Assembly (NCBI RefSeq): GCF_018141525.1
Contig: NZ_CP064655.1
Location: forward strand, 1,612,001 to 1,676,000
Reading direction: 5' to 3'
Length of the DNA: 64,000 bases
DNA from: Miltoncostaea marina
GTDB lineage: Bacteria; Actinomycetota; Thermoleophilia; Miltoncostaeales; Miltoncostaeaceae
The position numbers and the translations under genes were made by a program. Below the pieces are notes generated by a model. It did not search any database. It was not told the origin of the DNA and was given only the letters and a program-made list of their open reading frames with translations. Positions 31,825 through 40,186 of the stretch are shown here, piece by piece. Each line of letters begins with the position of its first letter. Within the stretch, counting starts at the first letter, position 1.

Positions 31825-32525
31825 TACGCCTCCGGCGCCGCGGCGGCCGCCCGCCGCCGGTTGACCTCCGCGTCGGGCAGGCGCGCGTAGACCGGGCGGG
31901 CGGGCAGCCCGGCGCCGTCGCGCACGCGGCGCACGAGCGCGGCCGCGCGCACCCGGTGGGCCGCCGAGCCCGGCGGCAGGATGGTCCGCAGCGGCCCCGG
32001 CAGCGCCTCGCCACCCGCCGCCACGCCGTCGCCGCCGATCGCGACGGGCTCGCCGAGCCGCTCGAGCAGCGCCGACAGGTCGCCGGGCGCGATGGCCTGC
32101 GGGGGCGCAAGCTCGTCGAGCCCGCCCCCGCGCGGGCGGTAGACGGCGGCGAAGAGCTCCCGGCGGCGGGCGTCGAGCACCGGCGCCACCAGCGGCGCGT
32201 CCGGCGCGGCGGCGGCGAGCCCGAGCGCCAGTGCCTCGAGCGACGAGGCGCCCGTCACCGGCACGCCGAGCGCCTGCCCCAGCCCCAGGGCCGTCGCCAG
32301 CCCGATGCGCAGGCCGGTGAAGCCGCCGGGGCCGACCCCGACCACGATGTCGCGGAGGTCGTCGGCCGAGGCGCCGGCCGCGGTCAGGAGGCCGTGGGCC
32401 GCCTCCAGCACCCGACGCCCCGAGCCCGGCTCGGGGGCGAGCCACAGCTCGGCGACGGGTTCCTCACCCCGGACGAGCGCCAGGCTCGGGCTCGCTGTTG
32501 AGGTGTCGAGCGCGAAGGTCGGCAA
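31824..32525 (-). CDS. tsaB: tRNA threonylcarbamoyladenosine biosynthesis protein TsaB
   Basis: 233 residues of the ASKHA fold: FALDTSTASPSLALVRG, VGPGGFTGLRIGLATALGL and VLDARRRELFAAVYR are TsaB hallmarks. TsaB is the scaffold partner of TsaD. The start is a TTG at 32525, since no other start precedes the conserved ALDTST strand; this makes the gene overlap tsaE by 62 bases, unusually long for this window. Confidence 0.93.
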   Translation of the reverse strand: MPTFALDTSTASPSLALVRGEEPVAELWLAPEPGSGRRVLEAAHGLLTAAGASADDLRDIVVGVGPGGFTGLRIGLATALGLGQALGVPVTGASSLEALALGLAAAAPDAPLVAPVLDARRRELFAAVYRPRGGGLDELAPPQAIAPGDLSALLERLGEPVAIGGDGVAAGGEALPGPLRTILPPGSAAHRVRAAALVRRVRDGAGLPARPVYARLPDAEVNRRRAAAAAPEA

Positions 32526-32988
32526 GCTGGCGGCCGAGACCGGCGAGGAGCTGCGGATCCCGGGCGACCAACAGTACCAGCCGCCGGTCGCCGCCCCCGT
32601 GGCGCAGCTCAAGCTCGATGCGCGGCTCCGGCAGCGCCTCGAGGATCGCGTCGGGCCACTCGACGAACGCGATCGCGTCACCGGCCACGGCGTCGCGCAG
32701 CAGCTCGGCCTCCTCGTCGTCCGGGCCGCCCAGGCGGTAGGCGTCGACGTGCGCCACCGGGGCGCGCGCGCCCTCGTAGCGCTGGGCGACGGTGAACGTC
32801 GGGCTCGTGACCGGGCCGCTCACGCCGAGCGCCCGCGCCACCGCGCGCACGAGCGTCGTCTTGCCGGCGCCGAGCTCGCCGCGCAGCAGCACGAGGTCGC
32901 CCGGGCGCAGGGCCTCGGCCAGCAGCGCGCCGAGGGCCGCGGTGGCCCCCGGCCCGTCGCTCTCCCAGGTGAGCGGCGCCGTGCTCAG
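32464..32988 (-). CDS. tsaE: tRNA threonylcarbamoyladenosine biosynthesis ATPase TsaE, apparent CTG start
   Basis: 174 residues. P-loop GELGAGKTTLVRAVARALG, then SPTFTVAQRYEG, HVDAYRLG and FVEWPD are the TsaE signature; it drives turnover of the t6A complex. The first codon appears to be a CTG that overlaps the stop of the glycosylase gene (CTGA); no ATG, GTG or TTG exists before the P-loop region. The C-terminus runs 62 bases into tsaB. Confidence 0.93.
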   Translation of the reverse strand: MSTAPLTWESDGPGATAALGALLAEALRPGDLVLLRGELGAGKTTLVRAVARALGVSGPVTSPTFTVAQRYEGARAPVAHVDAYRLGGPDDEEAELLRDAVAGDAIAFVEWPDAILEALPEPRIELELRHGGGDRRLVLLVARDPQLLAGLGRQLADLRARHLNSEPEPGARPG

Positions 32989-33707
32989 AAGAGGCCGAGC
33001 TGCTCGGCGGACGCGGACGCGGGCACGCCGGCGCCGGCGTGCACCGGCTGCGCGGCAGGGTCCGGCTCGCGCGCGGGCACCGCCGGGGGCGGCGCGGGCG
33101 GCGCGGGCGCGGAGGACGGCGCGGCGCGCGCCACGAGCTCCGGGATGCGGGCGAAGTCGGCCTCGAGCGTGGTGAGCATCGCGCGCGTGTAGAGCGCCGC
33201 GGCCGGGTGGAAGAGGGGGTAGAGCAGCACCGGCTGGCCCCCGATCTCGATCGGCAGCTCGTGGCCGTGCACCCGCGAGATGCCGTCGGGCCGCCCGGAG
33301 AGCAGCTTCGTCGCGAAGTTGCCCAGCGTGCAGACCACCCGGGGGCGCACGAGCGCGACCTGGCGGAACAGGTGCGGCTCGCAGGCGCTGATCTCGGCCG
33401 GCTGCGGGTCGCGGTTGCCCGGCGGACGGCACTTGAGGACGTTCGCGATGAAGACGTCCTCGCGGCGCAGGCCGATGCCTTCGATGAGCCGGGTGAGCAG
33501 CTTGCCCGACTGGCCCACGAACGGCATGCCCTGCACGTCCTCGTGGTAGCCGGGCGCCTCGCCCACGAACATCACGTCCGCGTCGAGGCGGCCGCTGCCC
33601 ACCACCACCTGGGTGCGGGTGCGGCTGAGGGCGCAGCGGATGCAGCCCGCCACCTCCTCGCGGTGGTACGCCTCGAGGGCGGCGACGCGGTCGGCCGGCT
33701 CCGACAT
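32985..33707 (-). CDS. udg: Uracil-DNA glycosylase, family 4 (Fe-S)
   Basis: 240 residues. Removes uracil from DNA. Cys22 and Cys25 (GCIRC) plus Cys residues in AEISACEPH and RVVCTLG make the 4Fe-4S cluster; the active-site loop is [23 protein letters not shown] in two parts and the second motif is PLFHPAA. The C-terminal 45 residues are Pro/Ala-rich. TAGTGT lies six bases before the ATG, so this gene starts the leaderless t6A operon. Confidence 0.93.
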   Translation of the reverse strand: MSEPADRVAALEAYHREEVAGCIRCALSRTRTQVVVGSGRLDADVMFVGEAPGYHEDVQGMPFVGQSGKLLTRLIEGIGLRREDVFIANVLKCRPPGNRDPQPAEISACEPHLFRQVALVRPRVVCTLGNFATKLLSGRPDGISRVHGHELPIEIGGQPVLLYPLFHPAAALYTRAMLTTLEADFARIPELVARAAPSSAPAPPAPPPAVPAREPDPAAQPVHAGAGVPASASAEQLGLF

Positions 33708-33713
33708 GCCGTC

Positions 33714-33719
33714 ACACTA
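33714..33719 (-). promoter_or_regulatory. -10 box of a probable leaderless promoter for the udg-t6A-subtilase operon
   Basis: TAGTGT on the minus strand, six bases before the ATG of the glycosylase gene. Confidence 0.5.
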
Positions 33720-33781
33720 GCGGGGCGGTCGGCCGTCCCGGGCCCCCACCGGGGCCGTTTGTCGGCCGTCGCGGGCGGCGG

Positions 33782-33787
33782 TATGCT
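33782..33787 (+). promoter_or_regulatory. Candidate -10 box of the pantothenate operon
   Basis: TATGCT, a good -10 match, 120 bases before the panC ATG. The transcript would have a leader of about 110 bases, in contrast to the leaderless genes around it. I see no known riboswitch in the leader. Confidence 0.35.
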
Positions 33788-33907
33788 GCCCCGGCCGTCA
33801 GCCCCCTGCCCGGCATCCCACCCTGGGAGTTGGAGCGCGAGGCGCCGGATGACGAAGCCCGTGCGCGGGCCCCTCGGCGTGTCCGGGACGGCGAGCGGTG
33901 CATCCCC

Positions 33908-35215
33908 ATGCCCCAGTCCCGGACATCCCCTCCCCCCTCCCGCCGCGCGGACGTCGTCCGCACCGTGGCGGACCTGCGCCAGCGGGTGGCGGCCATGCGC
34001 GCGGCCGGGCGGCGGATCGCGGTGGTGATGACCATGGGCGCGTTCCACGAAGGGCACCTCGACCTGATGCGCCGCGCCGGCGCCGACGGCCACGCGGTCG
34101 TCGTGACCCTGTTCGTCAACCCGACCCAGTTCGGCGCGGGCGAGGACCTCGCCGCCTACCCGCGCGACGAGGCCCGCGACGTGGCGCTGGCCTCGCGCCA
34201 GGGCGTGGAGCTGGTCTTCGCGCCGGACGCCGCGGAGGTCTACCCCGAGGGCTTCGCCACCGCGATCACGGTCGGCGGGCCGAGCGCGGGCCTGGAGGGC
34301 GCGGCGCGCCCGCACCACTTCGCCGGCGTGGCCACCGTGGTCGCCAAGCTGCTGCTGATGGTGCGGCCCGACCGGGCGGTCTTCGGCCAGAAGGACGCCC
34401 AGCAGGTGGCCGTCGTCCGGCGCCTGATGACCGACCTCCACCTCGACGACGTCGAGCTGGTGGTCGCCCCCACCACGCGCGAGGCCGACGGCCTCGCGAT
34501 GAGCAGCCGCAACGCCTACCTGGGCCCGGACGACCGCGCCGCGGCGCCGGCCCTGAGCCGCGCCCTGCGCGCCGCCGAGGCGCTCGTCGCCGAGGGCGAG
34601 CGCGACGCCGCCCGCATCGAGGCCCGCGCGCGGGCGGTCGTGGAGGCCGAGCCGCGCTGCGAGCTGGAGTACGCCACCGTCGTGGACCGCGACACCTTCC
34701 GGCCGCTCGCGCGGCTGGACGGCGAGGACGCCCTGCTGGTCGTCGCCGCCCGGGTCGGGCCCGCGCGCCTCATCGACAACGTCCCGCTTCCGAACCCCAC
34801 CCGGAGGGCACACGTGCCGCCTCGCACCCGCACGATGCTGAAGAGCAAGATCCACCGCGCGACCGTCACGGACGCGAACCTGAACTACGTCGGGAGCGTC
34901 ACCGTCGACACCGACCTGCTCGAGGCCGCGGACATCCGGCCCTATGAGCACGTCTGCGTGCTGAACATCAACACGGGCGCCCGCTTCGAGACGTACGCGA
35001 TCGAGGGTCCCGCCGGCGGCGGCGACATCTGTCTGAACGGCGCGGCCGCCCGCCTCGCGCAGCCGGGCGACCTCGTCATCATCCTGACCTACGCCCAGTA
35101 CGACGAGTCGGAGCTCGAGGGCTTCGAGCCCGTGGTCGTGCACGTCGACTCGGCCAACCGGCAGGTCGACCTGACCACGCCCGAGGGCGTCCCGGTCGTC
35201 TGGGAGCAGCGATGA
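33908..35215 (+). CDS. panCD: Pantothenate synthetase and aspartate decarboxylase in one reading frame (PanC-PanD)
   Basis: 435 residues. Residues 10-295 are Pan[54 protein letters not shown]-like end. After the linker [10 protein letters not shown], residues 303-435 are Pan[15 protein letters not shown], the self-cleavage site YVGS (Gly-Ser, which generates the pyruvoyl group), [10 protein letters not shown] and [12 protein letters not shown]. There is no stop between them. GGAGG at 34803-34807, six bases before an in-frame GTG at 34814, could also give free PanD. PanB follows with an ATGA overlap, so the operon makes the whole pantoate and beta-alanine branch. Start of PanC at ATG 33908 is the first that fits the family; a TTG at 33830 is possible. 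Confidence 0.9.
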   Translation: MPQSRTSPPPSRRADVVRTVADLRQRVAAMRAAGRRIAVVMTMGAFHEGHLDLMRRAGADGHAVVVTLFVNPTQFGAGEDLAAYPRDEARDVALASRQGVELVFAPDAAEVYPEGFATAITVGGPSAGLEGAARPHHFAGVATVVAKLLLMVRPDRAVFGQKDAQQVAVVRRLMTDLHLDDVELVVAPTTREADGLAMSSRNAYLGPDDRAAAPALSRALRAAEALVAEGERDAARIEARARAVVEAEPRCELEYATVVDRDTFRPLARLDGEDALLVVAARVGPARLIDNVPLPNPTRRAHVPPRTRTMLKSKIHRATVTDANLNYVGSVTVDTDLLEAADIRPYEHVCVLNINTGARFETYAIEGPAGGGDICLNGAAARLAQPGDLVIILTYAQYDESELEGFEPVVVHVDSANRQVDLTTPEGVPVVWEQR

Positions 35216-35985
35216 CCACCCCCCTGTCGGCCGCGGCGATCCGGGCCCGCAAGGGCGGCGCGCGGCTGGTGATGCTGACGGCCTACGACTACCCGACCGC
35301 CCGCGCGCTCGACGAGAGCGGGCTCGACATCCTGCTGGTGGGCGACAGCCTCGGCGAGGTGGAGCTCGGCTACGACACCACGCGGGCGGTGTCGCTCGAG
35401 ATGATGGCCCACCACGTGCGGGCGGTGCGCAACGGCGCCTCCGCGACGCACGTGTGCGGCGACCTGACCGCCGGGAGTTACGCCACGCCCGGGCAGGCCG
35501 TGGCGAGCGCGCGGCGGCTGGTGGAGGCGGGCGCCGACTCGGTCAAGCTCGAGGGCGGCCTGGTGGCGCAGGTGGAGGCGATCATCGCCGCCGGCATCCC
35601 CGTGATCGGCCACGTGGGGCTGCTGCCCCAGACCGCCGAGGTCTACCGGCGCGAGGGCACGACGCCGGAGGAGGCCGATCGCATCGCGGCCGAGGCCCGG
35701 GCGCTCGACGCGGCGGGCGTCTGCGCGCTCGTGATCGAGGCGGTCCCGGCCGAGCTGGCCGAGCGGATCACCGCCGAGGTCGGGTGCCCGACGATCGGCA
35801 TCGCCGCCGGCCCGGAGTGCGACGGCCAGGTGCTCGTGGTGACGGACCTCGTCGGCGGGCTGCCGAGCGCGCCGCGCTTCGTGAAGCCGAAGGCCGACGT
35901 GTACGGCGCGGTCGTGGGCGCGGCCCGCGCCTTCGCCGCGGAGGTGCGCGGGGCGGCCGCCGCGGAGGCCCGCCGGGCCGTGTGA
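35212..35985 (+). CDS. panB: 3-methyl-2-oxobutanoate hydroxymethyltransferase
   Basis: 257 residues. First step of pantoate formation. Shows [52 protein letters not shown] and [15 protein letters not shown], all PanB signatures with metal ligands Asp in GDS and in CGDL. ATG in an ATGA overlap with panC-panD. A 17-bp hairpin ends the operon. Confidence 0.96.
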   Translation: MTTPLSAAAIRARKGGARLVMLTAYDYPTARALDESGLDILLVGDSLGEVELGYDTTRAVSLEMMAHHVRAVRNGASATHVCGDLTAGSYATPGQAVASARRLVEAGADSVKLEGGLVAQVEAIIAAGIPVIGHVGLLPQTAEVYRREGTTPEEADRIAAEARALDAAGVCALVIEAVPAELAERITAEVGCPTIGIAAGPECDGQVLVVTDLVGGLPSAPRFVKPKADVYGAVVGAARAFAAEVRGAAAAEARRAV

Positions 35986-36007
35986 TCCCCCGGCGGCGGG
36001 GGTGGCC

Positions 36008-36045
36008 CGGCCCGGTCCCCCGCCGCCCGGCGGGGGACCGGGCCG
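36008..36045. terminator. Perfect 17-bp bidirectional terminator
   Basis: CGGCCCGGTCCCCCGCC (36008-36024) pairs with 36029-36045 around a GCCC loop, between the convergent panB and fumC genes. Confidence 0.8.
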
Positions 36046-36055
36046 GGCCGGCGGG

Positions 36056-37378
36056 TCAGGCCCCGGCGGAGGACCCCGCGGCGATCGTGCGGAGGTCGAG
36101 CGCCTCGTCGAGCACCGACTCCTCGACGCCGTGCTCGCGGGCCACCTCGCGCAGGCCGCGGCCGGAGTCGGTCGCGTCCTTCACGATGGCGGTCGCCTTG
36201 TCGTAGCCGATGAACGGGTTGAGCGCCGTCGCCACGGCGAGGGTGCCCTCCGCGCTGCGCTCCAGGCCGGCCTCGTTGGGCCTGATGCCGGCGACGCACT
36301 TGTCGGCGAACAGCCGCGACGTGGTCGTGAGCAGGTGGATCGAGCCGAGCAGGTTGCGGGCGAGCAGCGGGATGCGCACGTTGAGCTCGAACTGGCCCTG
36401 CATGCCGCCGATCGTGATGGCGGCGTCGTTGCCGATCACCTGGGCCGACACCTGGAGGACGACCTCCGGGATGACCGGGTTGACCTTGCCCGGCATGATC
36501 GACGAGCCCTTCTGCAGCTCCGGCAGGAAGATCTCGCCGATGCCGCAGCGCGGGCCGCTGCCGAGCAGCGCGATGTCGTTGGCGATCTTCGTGAGCGAGA
36601 CGGCGACGACCTTCAGCGCGCCCGACACCTCGACGAGGGCGTCGCGGGCGGCCTGGGCCTCGAACGGGTCGGCCGGGGCCGAGATCGGCAGGCCGGTGTC
36701 GCCCGCCAGGCGCGCGCGCACCCGCTCGGCGAACTCCGGGTGGGTGTTGAGGCCCGTGCCGGTGGCGGTGCCGCCCAGCGGGATCTGACCCAGGCGCTCC
36801 GTGGTGTCGGCCACCCGGTCGCGGCCTTGGCGCACCTGCGCGGCGTAGCCCGCGAACTCCTGGCCGAGCGTGACCGGCACCGCGTCCATCAGGTGGGTGC
36901 GGCCGGCCTTGACGTGGTCGGCGAACTCCCCGGCCTTCGCCGCGAGGGCGTCGCCGAGGTGGTCGAGCGCCGGCAGCAGCCGCTCCACGACCTCCTGCAG
37001 GGCGGCGCAGTGCACCGCCGACGGGAACACGTCGTTGGAGCTCTGCCCCATGTTGACGTGGTCGTTGGGGTGCGCCCCCTCGCCGGCGAGGTTCGCGATG
37101 ACCTCGTTGGCGTTCATGTTGGACGACGTGCCCGAGCCCGTCTGGAAGACGTCGATCGGGAACTGGTCGTCGTGCTGCCCGGCCGCCACGGCGTCCGCCG
37201 CGGTCGCGATCCGCTCGGCGAGGTCCGCGTCGAGCAGCCCGAGCTCGGCGTTGACCCGCGCCGCGGCCCCCTTGACCCGCCCGAGCCAGCGCACCACCGG
37301 GAGCGGCACCCGCTCGCCCGACACCGGGAAGTTCTCGACCGCCTTGCGGGTTTCCCCGCCCCAGAGCTCCGCCACCAT
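36056..37378 (-). CDS. fumC: Fumarate hydratase class II
   Basis: 440 residues. Fumarate/malate interconversion in the TCA cycle. SSNMNANEVIANLA, THPND-like HPNDHVNMGQSSND, GRTHLMDAVPVTLGQEF, TATGTGLNTHPEF and the catalytic loop GSSIMPGKVNP are present. The N-terminus is shorter than usual: from ATG 37378 the protein starts at MVAELWGGETRKAVENFPVSG, omitting about 15 residues before the WGxxT motif. GGGGG lies upstream of this ATG, and TAGGAT at 37419-37414 could be the -10 box. Confidence 0.95.
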   Translation of the reverse strand: MVAELWGGETRKAVENFPVSGERVPLPVVRWLGRVKGAAARVNAELGLLDADLAERIATAADAVAAGQHDDQFPIDVFQTGSGTSSNMNANEVIANLAGEGAHPNDHVNMGQSSNDVFPSAVHCAALQEVVERLLPALDHLGDALAAKAGEFADHVKAGRTHLMDAVPVTLGQEFAGYAAQVRQGRDRVADTTERLGQIPLGGTATGTGLNTHPEFAERVRARLAGDTGLPISAPADPFEAQAARDALVEVSGALKVVAVSLTKIANDIALLGSGPRCGIGEIFLPELQKGSSIMPGKVNPVIPEVVLQVSAQVIGNDAAITIGGMQGQFELNVRIPLLARNLLGSIHLLTTTSRLFADKCVAGIRPNEAGLERSAEGTLAVATALNPFIGYDKATAIVKDATDSGRGLREVAREHGVEESVLDEALDLRTIAAGSSAGA

Positions 37379-37416
37379 GGTCCCCCTGATGATCGACGTC
37401 AGTGCGACCGCCGATC

Positions 37417-38760
37417 CTACAAGGGCGGCGCCCCCGGCCCGAGCCGCCCCAGCCCGCGCAGGATCTCCATCGCCGCGAGCGTGCCGGCGCCCAGGTGATC
37501 GACGCGCAGGTGCTCGTCCGGCCCGTGGATGGCGTCGTCGGGCAGGCCGAACCCGGTGAGCACCGTCGGCACCCCGCGCGCGGCGAGCACGGCCACGACC
37601 GGCAGCGTGCCGCCCAGTCGCACGGGGGCCGGGCGCCAGCCCGTCGCCCGCTCGACGCCCTCCGCGGCGGCGACCAGCACCGGGTGCTCCGGGTCGAGGG
37701 CGGCCGGCAGGGCGACGCCGAGGTCCTCGATCTCGACGTCGGCGGCCGCCGGCGCGGCGGCCCGCAGCAGGTCGTCGAGCATCGCGGCCAGCGCGTGGGC
37801 GTCCTGCCCCGGCGCGACGCGCAGGGAGAGCGTGGCCACCGCCTCGCCCGGGATGTTGGTCTTCACCGCCGACGGCTCGCCCACGGCGATGCCGTGCACG
37901 TCGAGCGAGGGCAGCGCCAGCGTGCGCAGGTGGAAGCCCTCCTCGGCGCCGGCGTCGGCCGGCCGCAGCCCGGCCTCGCGCAGCGCCTGCCCGCCCGGCG
38001 GCAGCTCGGCCCACGCCTCGACCTCCGCCGGCCCGGCGGGCGCCACCCCGGCGTAGAGGCTCTCCACCAGCCGGCCGCCGTGCGGGGCCACCGCGGCGAG
38101 GATGCCGACGAGGGCGTGGGCGGCGTTGAGCGCTGCGCCGCCGAACAGGCCGCTGTGGGCGTCCGAAGCCGCCGTGCGCACGCGCACCCGGCGGTAGACC
38201 ATGCCCCGCACCCCGGTGCAGATCGCCGGGCGCCCCGGCGCGATCATCGGGCTGTCGAAGATCACCGCCGCGAGGGCCTCGCGCGTGTCGGCCGCGAGGT
38301 GGTCCAGCGCCGACGTGCCGCCGCTCTCCTCCTCGCCCTCCACCACGAACGCCGCGCGCACCGGCAGCTCGCCGGCGGCCGCGAGGCGCTGCACCGCGGC
38401 GATGAGCATGAACAGGTTGCCCTTGTCATCGCTGGCCCCGCGCGCGTAGAGGTTCCCGTCGCGCACCGTCGGCTCGAACGCCGGCGTGGTCCACAGCTCC
38501 GACGGGCCGGGCGGCTGCACGTCGTAGTGCCCGTAGAGGACCACGCGCGGGGCGTGCGGGTCGCCGGAGCTGGCCGGGACCTCGCCCAGCACCAGGGGGT
38601 GGCGCCCGCCGTGGCGCACCTCCGCGGTGCCCCCCGCGCGCAGGATCTCGCCGGCGACCATCGCCGCGGCGGCGGCCATGTCGGGCTCGTGCTCGGGCAG
38701 CGCGCTGACGCTCGGCACGCGCAGCAGGGCGTAGAGGCGGTCGAGCTCCTCGGGGGTCAC
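37417..38760 (-). CDS. M20-family metallopeptidase (dipeptidase-like)
   Basis: 447 residues. Zn ligands in VVLYGHYDVQPP (His, bridging Asp), EGEEESGG (Glu pair) and a late His; the dimerisation lid domain lies in the middle (RVRVRTAASDAHSGLFGG). This is the ArgE/DapE/carnosinase branch that processes dipeptides. It follows the CHAT operon by 37 bases but has its own TAGACT box six bases before its GTG start, so it is probably a separate leaderless unit. Confidence 0.9.
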   Translation of the reverse strand: MTPEELDRLYALLRVPSVSALPEHEPDMAAAAAMVAGEILRAGGTAEVRHGGRHPLVLGEVPASSGDPHAPRVVLYGHYDVQPPGPSELWTTPAFEPTVRDGNLYARGASDDKGNLFMLIAAVQRLAAAGELPVRAAFVVEGEEESGGTSALDHLAADTREALAAVIFDSPMIAPGRPAICTGVRGMVYRRVRVRTAASDAHSGLFGGAALNAAHALVGILAAVAPHGGRLVESLYAGVAPAGPAEVEAWAELPPGGQALREAGLRPADAGAEEGFHLRTLALPSLDVHGIAVGEPSAVKTNIPGEAVATLSLRVAPGQDAHALAAMLDDLLRAAAPAAADVEIEDLGVALPAALDPEHPVLVAAAEGVERATGWRPAPVRLGGTLPVVAVLAARGVPTVLTGFGLPDDAIHGPDEHLRVDHLGAGTLAAMEILRGLGRLGPGAPPL

Positions 38761-38766
38761 GCGGCG

Positions 38767-38772
38767 AGTCTA
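38767..38772 (-). promoter_or_regulatory. -10 box of a probable leaderless promoter for the M20 peptidase
   Basis: TAGACT on the minus strand, six bases before GTG 38760. It separates the peptidase from the upstream CHAT operon. Confidence 0.5.
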
Positions 38773-38797
38773 CGGGCGGGCCCGGCCGACGGGCGGC

Positions 38798-40186
38798 TCA
38801 GGCGTCGAGCGGCGGCAGCGCGGCCGTCGGGTCGCCCAGCAGCACGAGGCTCTGGCGGTCGAACGCGGACAGCCGCAGCCACGTCAGCTCCTCGCGCACC
38901 GAGGTGTCGCCGTGGTCGAGCTGCTCCCGGCGCCGCGCCCACGCCGTGTGGAGCACCCCGACGCCCTCGCGGTACTCCCGGAAGGCGTACCCGAGCGGCT
39001 GGCCGTGGAAGAGGTTCGACGACAGGGCCGTCACGATGTGCGCGCCGAGCTTCTGGCCCGTCTCCGGCACCCGCAGCGTCCAGTCGAACGTCGGCTCGAC
39101 GTGGCCGAGCACGGCCCGCACGGGCCGCGGGCGGCCGAGCAGGGCGAGCGCGGCCGGCGCCACCACCGAGCCGAGCGCGGCGACGGCCTCCACGGTGGCC
39201 CGGGCGGTCGAGCCGGCGGCGAGCAGGTCGGCGAACTGGCTGGTCCCGGCGGCGCCGGCCGAGCAGCAGGCCTGGGCGTACCAGACCGCCCCGTGCGGCA
39301 CCGACCGGGCCAGGTCCGCGACGGGCACGGGCGCGAGGCCGGCGTCGACCGGCAGGCCCAGCGTCGCCGCCATCGCCCCCGGGGGCGCGAGCGGCATGGT
39401 GGCCCCGTGGCTCGAGGTGACGACGAGCGCCGGCGAGCGGCCGGCCGCCGCGTCGACCAGCGCGGGCCCGGTGGCCTCGGCGCCGGCCAGGACGAGCAGG
39501 CGCTCGAGGGTGCCGGAGAGCGCTTCCGCCAGGGGGGCGGCGATGGCCGCCCGCATGAGGGAGGTGATGTCGCCGCCGCCGTGGTCGACCGCCCACACGA
39601 GGGGCGCGGCGAGGTCGACGGCGGCGCCCGCCCAGCCGTCGAGCAGGGCGCCGACGTAGTGGCCGAGCGCGTCCCCCGACAGCGGCAGGCGGCCGACCGC
39701 GTGACGCACCGCCAGCGCGTACTGCACCGACCAGGGGATCGCCTCGGGGCCGGCCGCGATGAGGACGTAGCGCGGCAGCCGGTTGCGCGCGGTGCCGAAC
39801 GGCGTGAGCCCGATCGCGGGATCCTGCGAGGTGCCGTCGGCGTAGGCGCGCCGCACGAAGCGGTCGCCCAGCGCGGGCGTCCAGCGCAGTACGACGGTGC
39901 CCGGCCGGGCCGCGATCAGCTCGCGCACCGGCTCGGGCGCGTCCGCCCCGGCGGCGAGCTGCGCCGGGGTCCACGAGCCCGCCTCCGCCTCGGGCAGCAG
40001 CACGCCGTAGCCCACCTCGGGGTCCCACCAGGCCGTGGGGTCGGCCGGCGCGCCGAACGCCAGCTCCTGCTGGGAGTGCGGCAGGCCGGCGCGCGCCCCC
40101 CAGCCGGCGGCGCCGCGGTCCAGGTCGCCGCTCGCCGCCTCCGCGCCCGTCCACGCGTCGAGCTGGAGCGAGCCGGGGAGCGTCAT
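38798..40186 (-). CDS. CHAT/caspase-like cysteine protease
   Basis: 462 residues. A caspase-like dyad is visible: His260-Gly (VVTSSHGATM) and Cys307/308 in WYAQACCSAGAAG, close to the QACxG box of C14 caspases. An upstream AIPWSVQY corresponds to the conserved PWE segment of CHAT domains, and MPETGQKLGAH-like sequence (VPETGQKLGAHIV) lies in the C-terminal third. No membrane segment or other domain. Last gene of a four-gene operon; its ATG overlaps the stop of the preceding CHAT gene (ATGA). Substrate unknown; it could be the executioner or the activator of the hydrolase. Confidence 0.75.
   Translation of the reverse strand: MTLPGSLQLDAWTGAEAASGDLDRGAAGWGARAGLPHSQQELAFGAPADPTAWWDPEVGYGVLLPEAEAGSWTPAQLAAGADAPEPVRELIAARPGTVVLRWTPALGDRFVRRAYADGTSQDPAIGLTPFGTARNRLPRYVLIAAGPEAIPWSVQYALAVRHAVGRLPLSGDALGHYVGALLDGWAGAAVDLAAPLVWAVDHGGGDITSLMRAAIAAPLAEALSGTLERLLVLAGAEATGPALVDAAAGRSPALVVTSSHGATMPLAPPGAMAATLGLPVDAGLAPVPVADLARSVPHGAVWYAQACCSAGAAGTSQFADLLAAGSTARATVEAVAALGSVVAPAALALLGRPRPVRAVLGHVEPTFDWTLRVPETGQKLGAHIVTALSSNLFHGQPLGYAFREYREGVGVLHTAWARRREQLDHGDTSVREELTWLRLSAFDRQSLVLLGDPTAALPPLDA

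Noticed and set aside
36008-36045. Riboswitch or small RNA between panB and fumC
   Set aside because: A single perfect GC stem between convergent genes is simply explained as a bidirectional terminator.
37417-38760. M20 peptidase as fifth member of the CHAT operon
   Set aside because: It has its own TAGACT box and leaderless start, and the gap breaks the pattern of start/stop overlaps.
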